64,000 bases of DNA. It comes from Bog-159 sp963709155. GTDB lineage: Bacteria > Acidobacteriota > Terriglobia > Bryobacterales > Bryobacteraceae. Made by a program: the position numbers and the translations under genes. Within the stretch, counting starts at the first letter, position 1, and each line of letters starts with the position of its first letter. Below the pieces are notes generated by a model. The model ran no database searches. It had not been told where the DNA came from and saw only the letters and a list, made by a program, of their open reading frames with translations. The stretch lies in the NCBI GenBank assembly GCA_963709155.1, contig CAVPVD010000007.1:124001-188000 (forward strand). Direction: 5' to 3'. Of the stretch, positions 17,972 through 28,991 are shown piece by piece.

Positions 17972-18969
17972 TGACTACCGCGGATATCCTCGCCCAATTT
18001 ACGAAGCTCTCCGCGCTGGTGGTGGGTGATATCTGCCTGGACCGCTGGTGCACGTACGCTCCCGAGGCCACCGAGCCTTCCCGCGAAACCGGCATCCCGC
18101 GCATTGCGGTGGTGCGCACCGAAGTCACCGCCGGAGCCGGCGGCACGGTCGCCAACAACCTGGCTGCGCTGGGCGCCGGGACGGTCGCGGTGCTGGGCGC
18201 CATCGGCCAGGATGGCTTTGGCCTGGAGCTCGCGCACGCCCTCGCCGCGCGCGGCATTTCCATGGATCTCTGCGTGCGCACGCCCGCCATGCAGACCTTC
18301 ACCTACACCAAGGTAATCAACGCGCGCACCGGCGTCGAAGACCAGCCCCGCCTGGATTTCATCAACAACGCGCCGCTTCCGCCGGAGGTGGAGCGCCAGA
18401 TCCTCGACAGCCTGCAACTCGCGGTCGAGTCGTATGACGTGATCCTGGTGGCCGACCAGGCCGAGACCAGCCAGGGCGGCGTCGTCACGCCGGCCGTGCG
18501 CGCGCTGATCGCGGAGCTTGCGCCGCAATATCCCGAGCGCATCTTTTTCGCCGATTCGCGCGCCCGCATCCACCTGTTTCGCAACGTGATTCTCAAACCC
18601 AACCGGCAGGAGGCCGAAAGCGCCTGCCGCGAGTTGTTCGGCCAGCCCGACCTGCCGGCACTGCTCCGTCACACGCAGGCGCCTTTGATGTTCGTCACCG
18701 AGGGGGCCGGGGGAGTGCTCATCGTGCGGGAATCCGGCGATACGCTGGTGCGCGGCCGCGCCATTCCGAACCCCGTGGATATCTGCGGCGCCGGCGATAG
18801 CTTCTCCGCGGGTGCGTCGTTGGCCTTGCGCGTAACCGGCTCGCCTATAGAAGCGGCGCGCATCGGAAACCTGGTGGCTTCCATCACGATCATGAAGAAA
18901 GGAACCGGCACCGCGTCGCCCGAGGAGGTTTTGACCGCAGATGCGCGACAAACGCACGCTGGCGATTGA
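17968..18969 (+). CDS. PfkB-family carbohydrate kinase, RfaE/HldE-like
   Basis: A 333-residue ribokinase-fold kinase. The start 'ALVVGDICLDRWCTY' and 'ETGIPRIAVVRTEVTAGAGGTVANNLAALGA' resemble the heptose-7-phosphate kinase domain of HldE/RfaE. The C-terminal 'NPVDICGAGDSFSAGA' carries the PfkB signature with catalytic Asp in GAGD. There is no nucleotidyltransferase domain. It overlaps the preceding gene by four bases (ATGATG) and the ROK kinase by 29 bases, a strong sign of translational coupling. The substrate may be a heptose or another phosphosugar, but this cannot be fixed from sequence. Confidence 0.85.
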   Translation: MMTTADILAQFTKLSALVVGDICLDRWCTYAPEATEPSRETGIPRIAVVRTEVTAGAGGTVANNLAALGAGTVAVLGAIGQDGFGLELAHALAARGISMDLCVRTPAMQTFTYTKVINARTGVEDQPRLDFINNAPLPPEVERQILDSLQLAVESYDVILVADQAETSQGGVVTPAVRALIAELAPQYPERIFFADSRARIHLFRNVILKPNRQEAESACRELFGQPDLPALLRHTQAPLMFVTEGAGGVLIVRESGDTLVRGRAIPNPVDICGAGDSFSAGASLALRVTGSPIEAARIGNLVASITIMKKGTGTASPEEVLTADARQTHAGD

Positions 18970-19798
18970 CGTCGGCGGCACCAAGTTTTCGATCGCCGCA
19001 TTCGAAGGCCGGCGCATGATGCGCCGCGAATCACGCCGCACCGATGCCGAAGGCGGCCGCGACTGGATGCTCGAGCAGATCTCTACCATCGCCCGGGGCT
19101 GGCAGCGCGAAACGCCCGCGGACCGCTGCGGCATCGGCTTCGGCGGACCGGTGATCTTTAAGGAGCAGCGCGTGGCGCTTTCCACCCACGTGGGCGGATG
19201 GCGCGACTTCCATCTGACCGATTGGGTGCGCGATCTGCTGGGCGTGCCGGCCATCATGGATAACGACGCCAACGCCGGCGCGCTCGGCGAAGCCCGCTTC
19301 GGCGCCGGACGCGGCTACTCGCCGCTCTTCTATATGACCCTTTCGACCGGCATCGGCGGCGGCATCTATGCGGACGGGCGCATCTGGCGCGGCGCGGATT
19401 CCTATGGCGGCGAGATCGGCCACCTCACCATTCGACCGGACGGTCCCGAGTGCCTCTGCGGGTGGCGCGGATGCTTCGAGCGGATGTGCTGCGGCTTGTG
19501 GCTGGCGCGCGACCATGGCAAATCCGCGGAGGAATTGATGCGCGATCCGGCCTTCGTGAACCGCTATGTGGTGGATCTGGCTCTGGGGCTGAAGGCCTGC
19601 ATCATGCTGCTGAACCCGGCGCGCATCGTGATCGGCGGCGGCATCGCCAAGGCCGGCAGCCGGCTCTTCGATCCTTTACGCGTGGAATTGCGGCGGCAGA
19701 TCACGGACTGGTCGGGAGCCCGCATCGACGTGGTGCCCGCGGAACTGGGGGACGACAGCGTACTCTACGGCGCGCTCGCGTTGGCGGAAGACTTATAG
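18941..19798 (+). CDS. ROK-family sugar kinase (glucokinase-like)
   Basis: A 285-residue ROK protein. The phosphate-binding 'LAIDVGGTKFSIAAF' opens the protein, followed by 'GIGFGGPV', 'VPAIMDNDANAGALGEARFG' (ROK catalytic Asp) and 'LSTGIGGGIY'. The zinc/structural motif is present as 'EIGHLTI' plus 'CLCGWRGCFE', the usual His-Cys-Cys-Cys set. There is no N-terminal helix-turn-helix, so it is a kinase rather than a repressor. It is the last gene of the HAD/DHS-like/PfkB/ROK unit. Phosphorylation of a hexose or amino sugar is expected, specificity unknown. Confidence 0.9.
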   Translation: MRDKRTLAIDVGGTKFSIAAFEGRRMMRRESRRTDAEGGRDWMLEQISTIARGWQRETPADRCGIGFGGPVIFKEQRVALSTHVGGWRDFHLTDWVRDLLGVPAIMDNDANAGALGEARFGAGRGYSPLFYMTLSTGIGGGIYADGRIWRGADSYGGEIGHLTIRPDGPECLCGWRGCFERMCCGLWLARDHGKSAEELMRDPAFVNRYVVDLALGLKACIMLLNPARIVIGGGIAKAGSRLFDPLRVELRRQITDWSGARIDVVPAELGDDSVLYGALALAEDL

Positions 19799-20335
19799 TC
19801 AGTACTTCGGGCCGAGACCCAGCGCGATGATCGAAAGGGAGTCCAGCTTGCCGCTGGCTTGCAAGCTCTGGTCCTGCTGAAAGCGGCGCAGCGCATCGGC
19901 CGAACTCTGGTCCCACACGCCGCTGGCCTCTCCATGCAGATAGCCCTTCTTGGCGAGCGCTTCCTGGATTTCCTTGTAGCGATCGGACGATGGGGCCGTC
20001 TGTCCGGGATGCCACGTCGCGCGCACCGGACGGACCGGGGCCTTTTGGTTGCGAGGCGCCGTGCGCGCCACGTACTTCGACTTGGCTGACGCGCGCGGCG
20101 ATCGGGTCCCCGGCTTGCGGTTCGCAGCGGACGCCTTTGTCCCCGTCGGCCTTTTGACAGTAGATCTTGCGGCGGCCGATTTGGCAGGGGTCGATTTTGC
20201 CTTAGCCGGTTTTTGAGCGAACGAAGCCAAATTCTTCCGGGGGGTGGTTGTCTTCTTGGGTGTGGTGGCCGCCGGCAAACCTGCCGAGCAGGTGAGGGCA
20301 GCGGCCAATATCGCGATGGCTTTCAGAAACCGCAT
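19799..20335 (-). CDS. Secreted peptidoglycan-binding-domain protein with Lys/Ala-rich linker
   Basis: A 178-residue protein. The signal peptide is 'AIAILAAALTCSAGLPA'; then about 90 residues of basic Lys-Ala-Thr-Pro-rich linker and a C-terminal PG_binding_1 domain ('IQEALAKKGYLHGEASGVWDQSSADALRRFQQDQ', quoted here in family terms; residues about 122-170). The domain probably tethers the protein to murein. The linker composition resembles DNA- or anionic-polymer-binding tails. It is 12 bp downstream of the HtrA gene on the same strand and ends one base from the convergent ROK gene. Confidence 0.82.
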   Translation of the reverse strand: MRFLKAIAILAAALTCSAGLPAATTPKKTTTPRKNLASFAQKPAKAKSTPAKSAAARSTVKRPTGTKASAANRKPGTRSPRASAKSKYVARTAPRNQKAPVRPVRATWHPGQTAPSSDRYKEIQEALAKKGYLHGEASGVWDQSSADALRRFQQDQSLQASGKLDSLSIIALGLGPKY

Positions 20336-20347
20336 CGTTCTCCCGAG

Positions 20348-21970
<1,623 letters not shown>

Positions 21971-22029
21971 GGGTATGGGCTAGCTCCTTCGCGGTGTTGC
22001 GATCTTTCCCCATTATACTGCGGCGACCA

Positions 22030-22092
22030 TTTCGTGGGGCAGGCGTCTACGCCTGCGCGGGTTCTCCAGAACCCGCATCTCGCGGGCCCGCG
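22030..22092. repeat. Tandem-hairpin intergenic repeat (copy C)
   Basis: Three adjacent perfect or near-perfect palindromes occupy the gap between the HtrA and PEP-mutase-like genes: GCAGGCGTCTACGCCTGC (22039-22056), GCGGGTTCTCCAGAACCCGC (22057-22076) and CGCGGGCCCGCG (22081-22092). The stems differ in sequence but the size and spacing match the arrays at 24112-24189 and 62518-62574. They could act as a transcription or processing barrier between the two genes. Confidence 0.6.
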
Positions 22093-22923
22093 CTACGGGC
22101 GCGCCGTCTGGAACAAACTGTTGATTTCGGCATAGCCGGCCGCCTCCCCGGCGAAGGCGAACGTGCCGGATTCCCGCATCTCCCGGGCCGCCCTCAGGAA
22201 AGCGCCCAGGGCGGCGCGGCAGAGCGCACTTCCCACGCTGACGCGCCTCACTCCCATCGCCGAAAGCTCCGCCAGGCTGAATTGCGCGCCCTGCAATCCC
22301 ATGACGACATTCACCGGGCGATCCACCGAGCCGGCCAGCGCGGCGATATCGTCCCGGCTGGTAAGTCCCGGCGCATAAAGCACGTCGGCGCCGGCCGCCC
22401 GATAGGCCTGCAAACGCTCGATCGTGTCGCTGAGATCCCGCCGGCCAGCCAGATAATTCTCCGCGCGAGCCGTAAGGGTGAACGCAAATGGAAGCGCGCC
22501 CACTGCCTCGGCCGCCGCGCGGATGCGCTCGACCGCGTGCGCGCGCTCATAGATGGGGCGGCCCGGCTTCCGCGACATATCTTCAATCGACCCGCCCACG
22601 GCACCCGCCGCCGCTGCCAGCCGGATGGTTTCCGCCACGGTCTCGGGATCGTCTCCAAATCCGTTCTCGAGATCTGCGCTGACCGGCAGATCCGTAGCGG
22701 CCGCGATCGCGGACACGTGCGCCATCATCTGGTCCCGGTCCATCGTGTTGTCCGGTTGGCCGATGGAGAAGGCATATCCGGCGCTGGTGGTGGCCAGCGC
22801 CTCAAAGCCGAGGTGCGCCAGCAGTCGCGCGGTACCGGCATCCCACGGATTCGGAATGATGAACGCCCCCTGCCGCGCATGCAGTGCGCGAAAGGCAATT
22901 CCCTTTTCAGACTGGGTCAGCAT
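22093..22923 (-). CDS. Isocitrate lyase / PEP-mutase family enzyme
   Basis: A 276-residue TIM-barrel protein of the ICL/PEPM superfamily. Typical are 'FIIPNPWDAGTARLLAHLGF' at the start, 'ALATTSAGYAFSIG', 'PVSADLENGFGDDPETVAETI' (metal-site acidic residues) and 'GGSIEDM', then 'FTLTARAENYL'. The catalytic-loop Cys of true isocitrate lyase (KKCGH) is absent, so this belongs to the carboxyphosphonoenolpyruvate mutase/oxaloacetate-hydrolase-like subgroup. It probably cleaves or forms a C-C or C-P bond next to a carboxylate. It lies 5 bp downstream of the NIPSNAP gene, so the two are likely co-transcribed. Confidence 0.85.
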   Translation of the reverse strand: MLTQSEKGIAFRALHARQGAFIIPNPWDAGTARLLAHLGFEALATTSAGYAFSIGQPDNTMDRDQMMAHVSAIAAATDLPVSADLENGFGDDPETVAETIRLAAAAGAVGGSIEDMSRKPGRPIYERAHAVERIRAAAEAVGALPFAFTLTARAENYLAGRRDLSDTIERLQAYRAAGADVLYAPGLTSRDDIAALAGSVDRPVNVVMGLQGAQFSLAELSAMGVRRVSVGSALCRAALGAFLRAAREMRESGTFAFAGEAAGYAEINSLFQTARP

Positions 22924-22928
22924 GGCGT

Positions 22929-23273
22929 TTATGCCGCCTCCTTAAATGTGGACGGAACACCGAATGTTCCATCCACCCCTTCCACGAAATTTCGCTCCTC
23001 GCGCAGGATCAGGCGATGGCTCTGCGCCACGGCGAAGTTTTCACGGGCCTCCGGATCGGATCGGATACGCGCCTTGTAGGCTTCATAGGAGGCCAGGCTG
23101 TCGAAAGCAATCAAGCCCCAGGCCACATTATTAGTGCCCTCGTAGGGAAGGAAATACCCCACCAGATGGCCGCCGCATCGCGGGATGATGTGGCCCCAGT
23201 TTTCGGCATACTTCTTAAAACCCTCGCGCTGGAACGGGTCGATTTCGTAGCGGATCACGCAGGTAATCGTCAT
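22929..23273 (-). CDS. NIPSNAP-family protein
   Basis: A 114-residue ferredoxin-like-fold protein. 'CVIRYEIDPFQREGFKKYAENWGHIIPRCGGHLVGYFLP' (residues about 5-43) and 'AYKARIRSDPEARENF' are the NIPSNAP pattern. Members bind small molecules and sometimes act as monooxygenase-like or accessory enzymes. It is divergent from an ArsR-type regulator 53 bp away and precedes the PEP-mutase-like gene by 5 bp. The regulator may therefore control this pair. Function is not established. Confidence 0.82.
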   Translation of the reverse strand: MTITCVIRYEIDPFQREGFKKYAENWGHIIPRCGGHLVGYFLPYEGTNNVAWGLIAFDSLASYEAYKARIRSDPEARENFAVAQSHRLILREERNFVEGVDGTFGVPSTFKEAA

Positions 23274-23326
23274 GCTACGGATTTTACCGTTTTTCTGTGC
23301 AACAACAATTCGTTTATGATCAAACT

Positions 23327-24028
23327 ATGGATGCAGAAGAGCAAGTGGATTTGGCCGTTTCCCGGATTGCGGCGGCGATCGGCGAGCCCGCCCGCGCCCG
23401 CATGCTTTATTCCCTGGTGGACGGCCATGCGCGCACCAGCACCGAGCTGGCCATGGTGGCCGAGGTGAGCCCGTCCACCGCGAGCGTACACCTGAATCGG
23501 CTGAAGTCGGAGCGCCTGATAAAGGTGCACGTGCAGGGGAAGCATCGCTATTACAGCCTGGAAGGCCCAAATGTTGCCCGCGCCCTGGAAAGTTTGAGTG
23601 TGATCGCCGGCCGCCCCCAAAGCCGGTTCGTGCCGAACACGCCGGGCCGGCTGCGCGTGGCGCGCACCTGCTACGACCATATTGCGGGGACGCTTGGCGT
23701 AGCGCTTCACGACCGCTTTCAGGCCCTGGGATGGCTGGCGTCCGATCCGGCAACCGGGGATGCGTACGATCTTACGCCGCATGGAACGACGGAGTTTTCC
23801 GGGCTGGGCATCGATCTCTCCGCCACGCGTGCGCTGCGCCGCCGGTTCGCCTACGCCTGCCTCGATTGGAGCGAACGGCGCCCGCACGTGGGCGGGGCAC
23901 TGGGGGCAGCCATCCTGGAAATCGCCCTGAAACGGAAATGGGTGCTGCAGGATCTGGACAGCCGGTCGTTAGGCGTCACAGGTCTCGGCCGGCGCGAGAT
24001 GCGGGCGCGGTTCGGGCTGACCTCGTGA
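23327..24028 (+). CDS. ArsR-family winged-helix transcriptional regulator
   Basis: A 233-residue protein starting at 23327. The N-terminal winged helix reads 'IAAAIGEPARARMLYSLVDG', 'TSTELAMVAEVSPSTASVHLNRLKSERLI' (quoted across the recognition helix, residues about 34-62), 'VHVQGKHRYYSL'. No metal-binding Cys pair (ELCVCDL) is present. The C-terminal 140 residues form an additional domain of the kind seen in long ArsR/SmtB-like regulators fused to an effector-binding region, with 'CYDHIAGTLGVALHD' recurring in this group. It is divergent from the NIPSNAP/PEP-mutase pair, its likely target. Confidence 0.87.
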   Translation: MDAEEQVDLAVSRIAAAIGEPARARMLYSLVDGHARTSTELAMVAEVSPSTASVHLNRLKSERLIKVHVQGKHRYYSLEGPNVARALESLSVIAGRPQSRFVPNTPGRLRVARTCYDHIAGTLGVALHDRFQALGWLASDPATGDAYDLTPHGTTEFSGLGIDLSATRALRRRFAYACLDWSERRPHVGGALGAAILEIALKRKWVLQDLDSRSLGVTGLGRREMRARFGLTS

Positions 24029-24111
24029 GGTTTCGGACTTGGCCGAACGAAGCCAAGGCCATGTAACACCTTTAGATTCAGCAGGTTGGGCTTTGATCGG
24101 CAGCCCGTGGC

Positions 24112-24189
24112 GCACGCTTCAGCGTGCTGCGGCGGACTTCAGTCCGCCGGGGAGCCGGCTGAAAGCCGGCTGCGGGCATGATTGCCCGC
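24112..24189. repeat. Tandem-hairpin intergenic repeat (copy A)
   Basis: Four consecutive perfect palindromes: GCACGCTTCAGCGTGC (24112-24127), GGCGGACTTCAGTCCGCC (24131-24148), GCCGGCTGAAAGCCGGC (24154-24170) and GCGGGCATGATTGCCCGC (24172-24189). The last two recur almost unchanged at 62540-62574. The array fills most of the 251-bp gap (24029-24279) upstream of the pyruvate:ferredoxin oxidoreductase gene. Roles as terminators, RNA-processing sites or REP-like elements are possible. Confidence 0.7.
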
Positions 24190-24279
24190 CCTCCATTAAT
24201 GTGTAGACTTTTACGACAAACAGGTCTTATAATATGGCTTAGTATTTACCATCCGCAATCCGAGGAAGAGGGGGAAGTT

Positions 24280-27200
24280 TTGACCAGTCCATCTAGCACC
24301 ACCCGCAGGAAGGTCACCATCGACGGCAACGAAGCCGCGGCTTACGTCGCCCACCAGATCAACGAAGTCATCGCCATCTATCCCATTACGCCATCGTCAC
24401 CCATGGGCGAATGGGCGGACCAGTGGTCCGCCGAGCTGAAGCCGAACATCTGGGGCACCGTGCCATCGGTGGTCGAGATGCAGAGCGAAGGCGGAGCGGC
24501 CGGCGCGCTGCACGGCGCGCTGCAAACCGGCTCGCTCACCACCACCTTCACCGCCTCGCAAGGTCTTCTGCTGATGATCCCCAACATGTTCAAGATCGCG
24601 GGCGAACTCACCGCCACGGTCTTCCACATCGCGGCGCGCACGCTGGCTTCGCAAGCGCTTTCCATCTTCGGCGACCACAGCGATGTGATGGCCGCGCGCG
24701 CCACGGGCTTCGGCATGCTGGCCTCCAACTCCGTACAGGAAGTGATGGATTGCGCGCTTATCGCGCAGGCCGCTTCGCTCGAATCGCGAGTGCCGTTTCT
24801 GCACTTCTTCGACGGCTTCCGTACCTCGCACGAGGTCGCCAAGGTCGAACAGCTTACGCCCGACGATATGCGCGCCATGATCGAAGAGGACCTGGTGCGC
24901 GCGCACCGCTCCCGCGCGCTCTCACCGGATCATCCCGTGATCCGCGGCACGGCGCAGAATCCGGATGTGTACTTCCAGGCGCGCGAAGCATCCAATCCCT
25001 TCTATACCGCCTGCCCGGCGATCGTGCAGAAGGCCATGGACAAGTTCGCGCAAGTGGTGGGACGGCAATATCGTCTGTTCGACTACTTCGGCGCGCCGGA
25101 CGCGGATCGCGTGATCGTCGCCATGGGCTCGGGCGCGGAAGTGGCCGAGGAAGCCATCGCCCACCTGAACGCCGCCGGCGAGAAAGTCGGCATCATCAAG
25201 GTGCGCCTCTATCGGCCGTTCTCTATCGAGCACTTCATCGCCGCCCTGCCGGCATCGGTGAAAACTATTGCGGTCCTCGACCGGACCAAAGAACCCGGCA
25301 GCTCCGGCGAGCCACTCTATCTCGACGTAGTCAACGCGTTGAGCGAGGCGATGGTTACCGGCAAGCGCGTGATCGGCGGCCGCTACGGCCTTTCTTCCAA
25401 GGAATTTACGCCCGCCATGGTGAAGGGCATCTTCGATGAAATGTCGAAGCCCAAGCCGAAGAATCATTTCACCATCGGCATTCTGGACGACGTCGGCCAC
25501 ACCAGCCTGGATTACGATCCCGCATTTTCGAGCGAGGTACCGGGCACCGTGCGCGCGCTGTTCTACGGCCTGGGCGCGGACGGCACCGTCGGCGCGAACA
25601 AGAATTCCATCAAGATCATCGGCGAGGAAACCGGCAATTACGCGCAAGGATACTTCGTTTACGATTCGAAGAAATCCGGCGCCATCACGGTTTCGCACCT
25701 GCGTTTCGGACCGCAGCCGCTGCACTCGAGCTACCTGATCACGAACGCGAATTTCGTGGCCTGCCACCAGTTTTCGTTCCTGGAACGCCTGGATATGCTG
25801 AAGTTGGCGGAACCCGGCGCCACCTTCCTGCTGAACAGCCCGTTCGGCCCGGAAGAAGTGTGGGATCAGCTGCCGCTCACCGTGCAGCGGCAGATCATCG
25901 CCAAGAAGCTGCGGTTCTACGTGATCGACGGCTACGAAGTGGCGAAAAAGACGGGCATGGGCGGGCGCGTGAATACCATCATGCAGACCTGCTTCTTCGC
26001 CATCAGCGGCGTGCTGCCGCGCGACGAAGCCATCGACGCCATCAAGCATGCCATCGAGAAGACTTACGGCAAGCGCGGCGAAGCGGTGGTGCAGAAGAAT
26101 TTTGCCGCGGTGGACGCGGCGCTCAGCCACCTGAGTGAAGTGAAGGTCCCGGCGAAAGCTACCGCCGGCTTCGACATGCGCCCGGCGGTTCCTGCCGGCG
26201 CACCCGATTTCGTCCAGAGATTCACCGCGCGCATCATCGCCGGCGAAGGCGACGATCTGCCCGTCAGCGCCATGCCGCTCGACGGCACCTTCCCCACCGG
26301 CACCACCCAATGGGAAAAGCGCAATATCGCGCTGGAGATTCCGGTTTGGGATGAAGCGCTCTGCATTCAGTGCGGCAAGTGCGTGCTGGTTTGCCCGCAT
26401 GCCGTGATCCGCGCCAAGGTCTTCGAGCCGGCCCAGGCCGCCGGCGCGCCGCCCACCTATAAAGCCGTGCCCGCGCGCTGGAAAGATTTCAAGAGCATGC
26501 AGTATACGCTGCAGGTGGCGCCCGAGGATTGCACCGGCTGCGCGCTCTGCGTGGAGGTCTGCCCGGCCAAGAGCAAGAGCGAAGTGAAGCACAAGGCCAT
26601 CAACATGGCGCCGCAAGCTCCGCTGCGCGAGCCGGAAGCCGCGAATTGGGATTTCTTCCTGAAAATTCCCGAGATCGACCGCCGCTTGCTCAGCCAGGGC
26701 CTGGTCAAGGACAACCAGTTGCTGCAGCCGCTGTTCGAGTTCTCCGGAGCCTGCGCCGGATGCGGCGAAACGCCTTACATCAAGCTGATGACGCCAGCTC
26801 TTCGGCGACCGCACCATGATCGGCAACGCCACCGGCTGCTCCTCCATCTACGGCGGCAACCTGCCCACTACGCCTTATACGGTAAACAAGGAAGGCCGCG
26901 GACCGGCCTGGTCCAATTCACTGTTTGAAGACAACGCGGAGTTCGGGCTGGGCATGCGGCTGGCGATCGACAAACAGAAGGAATACGCGGGGGAACTGGT
27001 GGCGCGCTTTGGCAACGTCATCGGCGACGAATTCGCGCAGACGCTGCTGGACGCCGACCAATCCACCGAGGCAGGCATCTTCGAGCAGCGCGCGCGGGTG
27101 AAGATTTTGAAGCAAAAGCTGGCGGGAGTGAACACGCGCGAGGCCCGCGACCTGCTCAGCCTGGCCGATGCGCTGGTATCGAAGAGCGTGTGGATCCTGG

Positions 27201-27860
27201 GCGGCGATGGCTGGGCTTACGATATCGGCTACGGCGGCCTGGATCACGTGCTGGCATCCGGTCGCAACGTGAATATCCTGGTGCTGGACACCGAGGTCTA
27301 CTCCAACACCGGCGGCCAGATGTCCAAATCCACGCCGCGCGGCGCGGTGGCCAAGTTCGCGGCGGGCGGCAAGCCGGGCGCCAAGAAGGACCTGGCCATG
27401 ATGGCCATGAACTACGGCACCGTCTACGTGGCGAAAGTGGCCATGGGCGGCAACGACAGCCATACCATCAAGGCGTTCCTCGAAGCCGAGTCCTACGACG
27501 GTCCGTCGATCATCATCGCCTATAGCCATTGCATCGCGCACGGCTACGACATGGTCCACGGACTGGATCAGCAGAAGGCCGCGGTGCAGTCCGGCTACTG
27601 GCCGCTGTTCCGCTACGATCCACGCCTGGTCGGCCGAGGGCAAGAATCCCTTCCAACTCGATTCCCGCCCGCCCAGCATCAAGCTGAAGGATTACGTTTA
27701 CAACGAGACCCGCTATACCATGCTGGCCAAGAGCAATCCGGACCAGGCGCATCACCTGCTCGAACTGGCGCAGAAGGATGTGCTGGACCGCTGGAAGATC
27801 TACGAAAACATGGTGAACATGCCTACAAATGGCACGGCACCCGCACAGGAGGCAAAGTAA
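24280..27860 (+). pseudogene. nifJ: Pyruvate:ferredoxin (flavodoxin) oxidoreductase, two +1 frameshifts
   Basis: Single-chain PFOR converting pyruvate and CoA to acetyl-CoA and CO2 with reduction of ferredoxin. The TTG start at 24280 is preceded by GAGGGGGAAG. Domain order is normal: domain I 'EVIAIYPITPSSPMGEWADQ', domain II, a domain with 'GSGAEVAEEAI', two 4Fe-4S clusters ('CIQCGKCVLVCPHA', 'CTGCALCVEVCPAK'), the distal 'CAGCGETPYI', and TPP binding 'GDGWAYDIGYGGLDHVL'. One extra C at 26794-26795 and one extra G at 27632-27633 break the frame. Removing both gives a clean 1192-residue product with all cofactor residues. No other damage is seen, so sequencing error or very recent mutation is likely. 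It is followed by preA with a one-base overlap. Confidence 0.9.
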
Positions 27861-28881
27861 TGATCGACCTTTCGCAAAACCATCGACCTGACCACCACGT
27901 ATCTGGGATTGAAGCTGCGGAATCCGCTGGTGGCTTCCTCTTCGCCCATGTGCGAAGAAGTGGGCAACATCCGGCGCATGGAAGATGCGGGCGCGGCGGC
28001 CGTGGTCCTGCCTTCTCTGTTTGAAGAGCAGATCGCGCTCGAGAGCCACGAACTCGACCGCTTCATCTCGGCCGGCGATAACGTCGGCGCGGAAGGCATC
28101 AGCCACTTCCCGGAGATGCTCGGCTACAATCGCGGTCCCGAAGGCTATCTGAAGCACATCCGCAAGACGAAAGAAGCGGTGCACATTCCGGTGATCGCCA
28201 GCCTGAACGGCACCTCCGTGGGCGGCTGGCTGAAGTATGCCGAGATTGATGGAGCAGGCCGGCGCCGACGCGCTGGAGTTGAACATTTACTACATCCCGG
28301 TGGATCCCGAAGTCTCGGGCGAGTCAGGTGGAGCGCAAATACTGCGACCTGGTGCGCGAAGTGAAGGCCGCGGTGCATATCCCGGTTGCGGTAAAGCTGG
28401 GTCCGTATTTCAGCTCGCTGGCGAATATGGCCAAGCGCCTGGAATCCGCGGGCGCCGACGGCCTGGTGCTCTTCAACCGCTTCTACCAGCCCGACTTCGA
28501 TCTGGAAGCGCTGGAGGTAGTGCCCAACCTGATCCTCAGCAATCAGCACGACCTGCTGCTGCGGCTGCACTGGATCGCGGTGCTTTATGGCAACGTGAAG
28601 CCGGACCTGGCGCTGACCGGCGGCGTCCACTGCGGCCACCGACGTGGTGAAAGCCATGATGGCCGGCGCGAAAGTCGCCATGATGACCTCCGCGCTGCTG
28701 AAGACGCGGCATCAGCTATCTGGACACCATGCTGACCGAACTGCTGATCTGGATGGGCGATCACGAGTACGACTCGATCCGCCAGATGCAGGGCAGCATG
28801 AGCCGCAACGCCGTGCCGCAACCGCAGGCGTTCGAGCGCGCCAATTACATGAAGGTGCTCAGCTCCTACGCCATGCGGTAA
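27860..28881 (+). pseudogene. PreA-like dihydroorotate/dihydropyrimidine dehydrogenase, five +1 frameshifts
   Basis: Flavin TIM-barrel dehydrogenase. The ATG overlaps the PFOR stop (TAATG). Segments in different frames assemble into one protein: 'TTTYLGLKLRNPLVASSSPM', 'AGAAAVVLPSLFEEQI', 'PVIASLNGTSVGGWLKYAE', 'MEQAGADALELNIYYIP', 'AVHIPVAVKLGPYFSSLA', 'GADGLVLFNRFYQPDFDLEA', 'VVKAMMAGAKVAMMTSALLK' and 'RANYMKVLSSYAMR'. Single extra bases at about 27876-27879 (A), 28245 (A), 28324 (T), 28631 (T) and 28704 (A) explain all breaks. Removing them gives 338 residues with no gap or stop. Linkage to PFOR is common in anaerobe-type and acidobacterial genomes. The true substrate could be an electron-transfer partner rather than dihydroorotate. 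Confidence 0.88.
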
Positions 28882-28991
28882 GGCCACGCTCTGCTTCATG
28901 AAGCACTATTCCCTGCGGGCCATTACGGCCGGAGATGTCGCCTGTCGTGCCGCTAGACGTTGCAGGCCTGCGCGTGGAGTAGAATGAAGTC

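Noticed and set aside
24922..26847. Long open frame antisense to the pyruvate:ferredoxin oxidoreductase
   Set aside because: Same artefact of GC-rich codon use; Arg/His/Ala-rich translation without domains.
26790..28710. Programmed +1 frameshifting as the preferred reading of the lesions
   Set aside because: No shared slippery codon, stop codon or Shine-Dalgarno-like stimulator surrounds the seven sites, and seven events in two genes would make expression negligible; kept only as an alternative.
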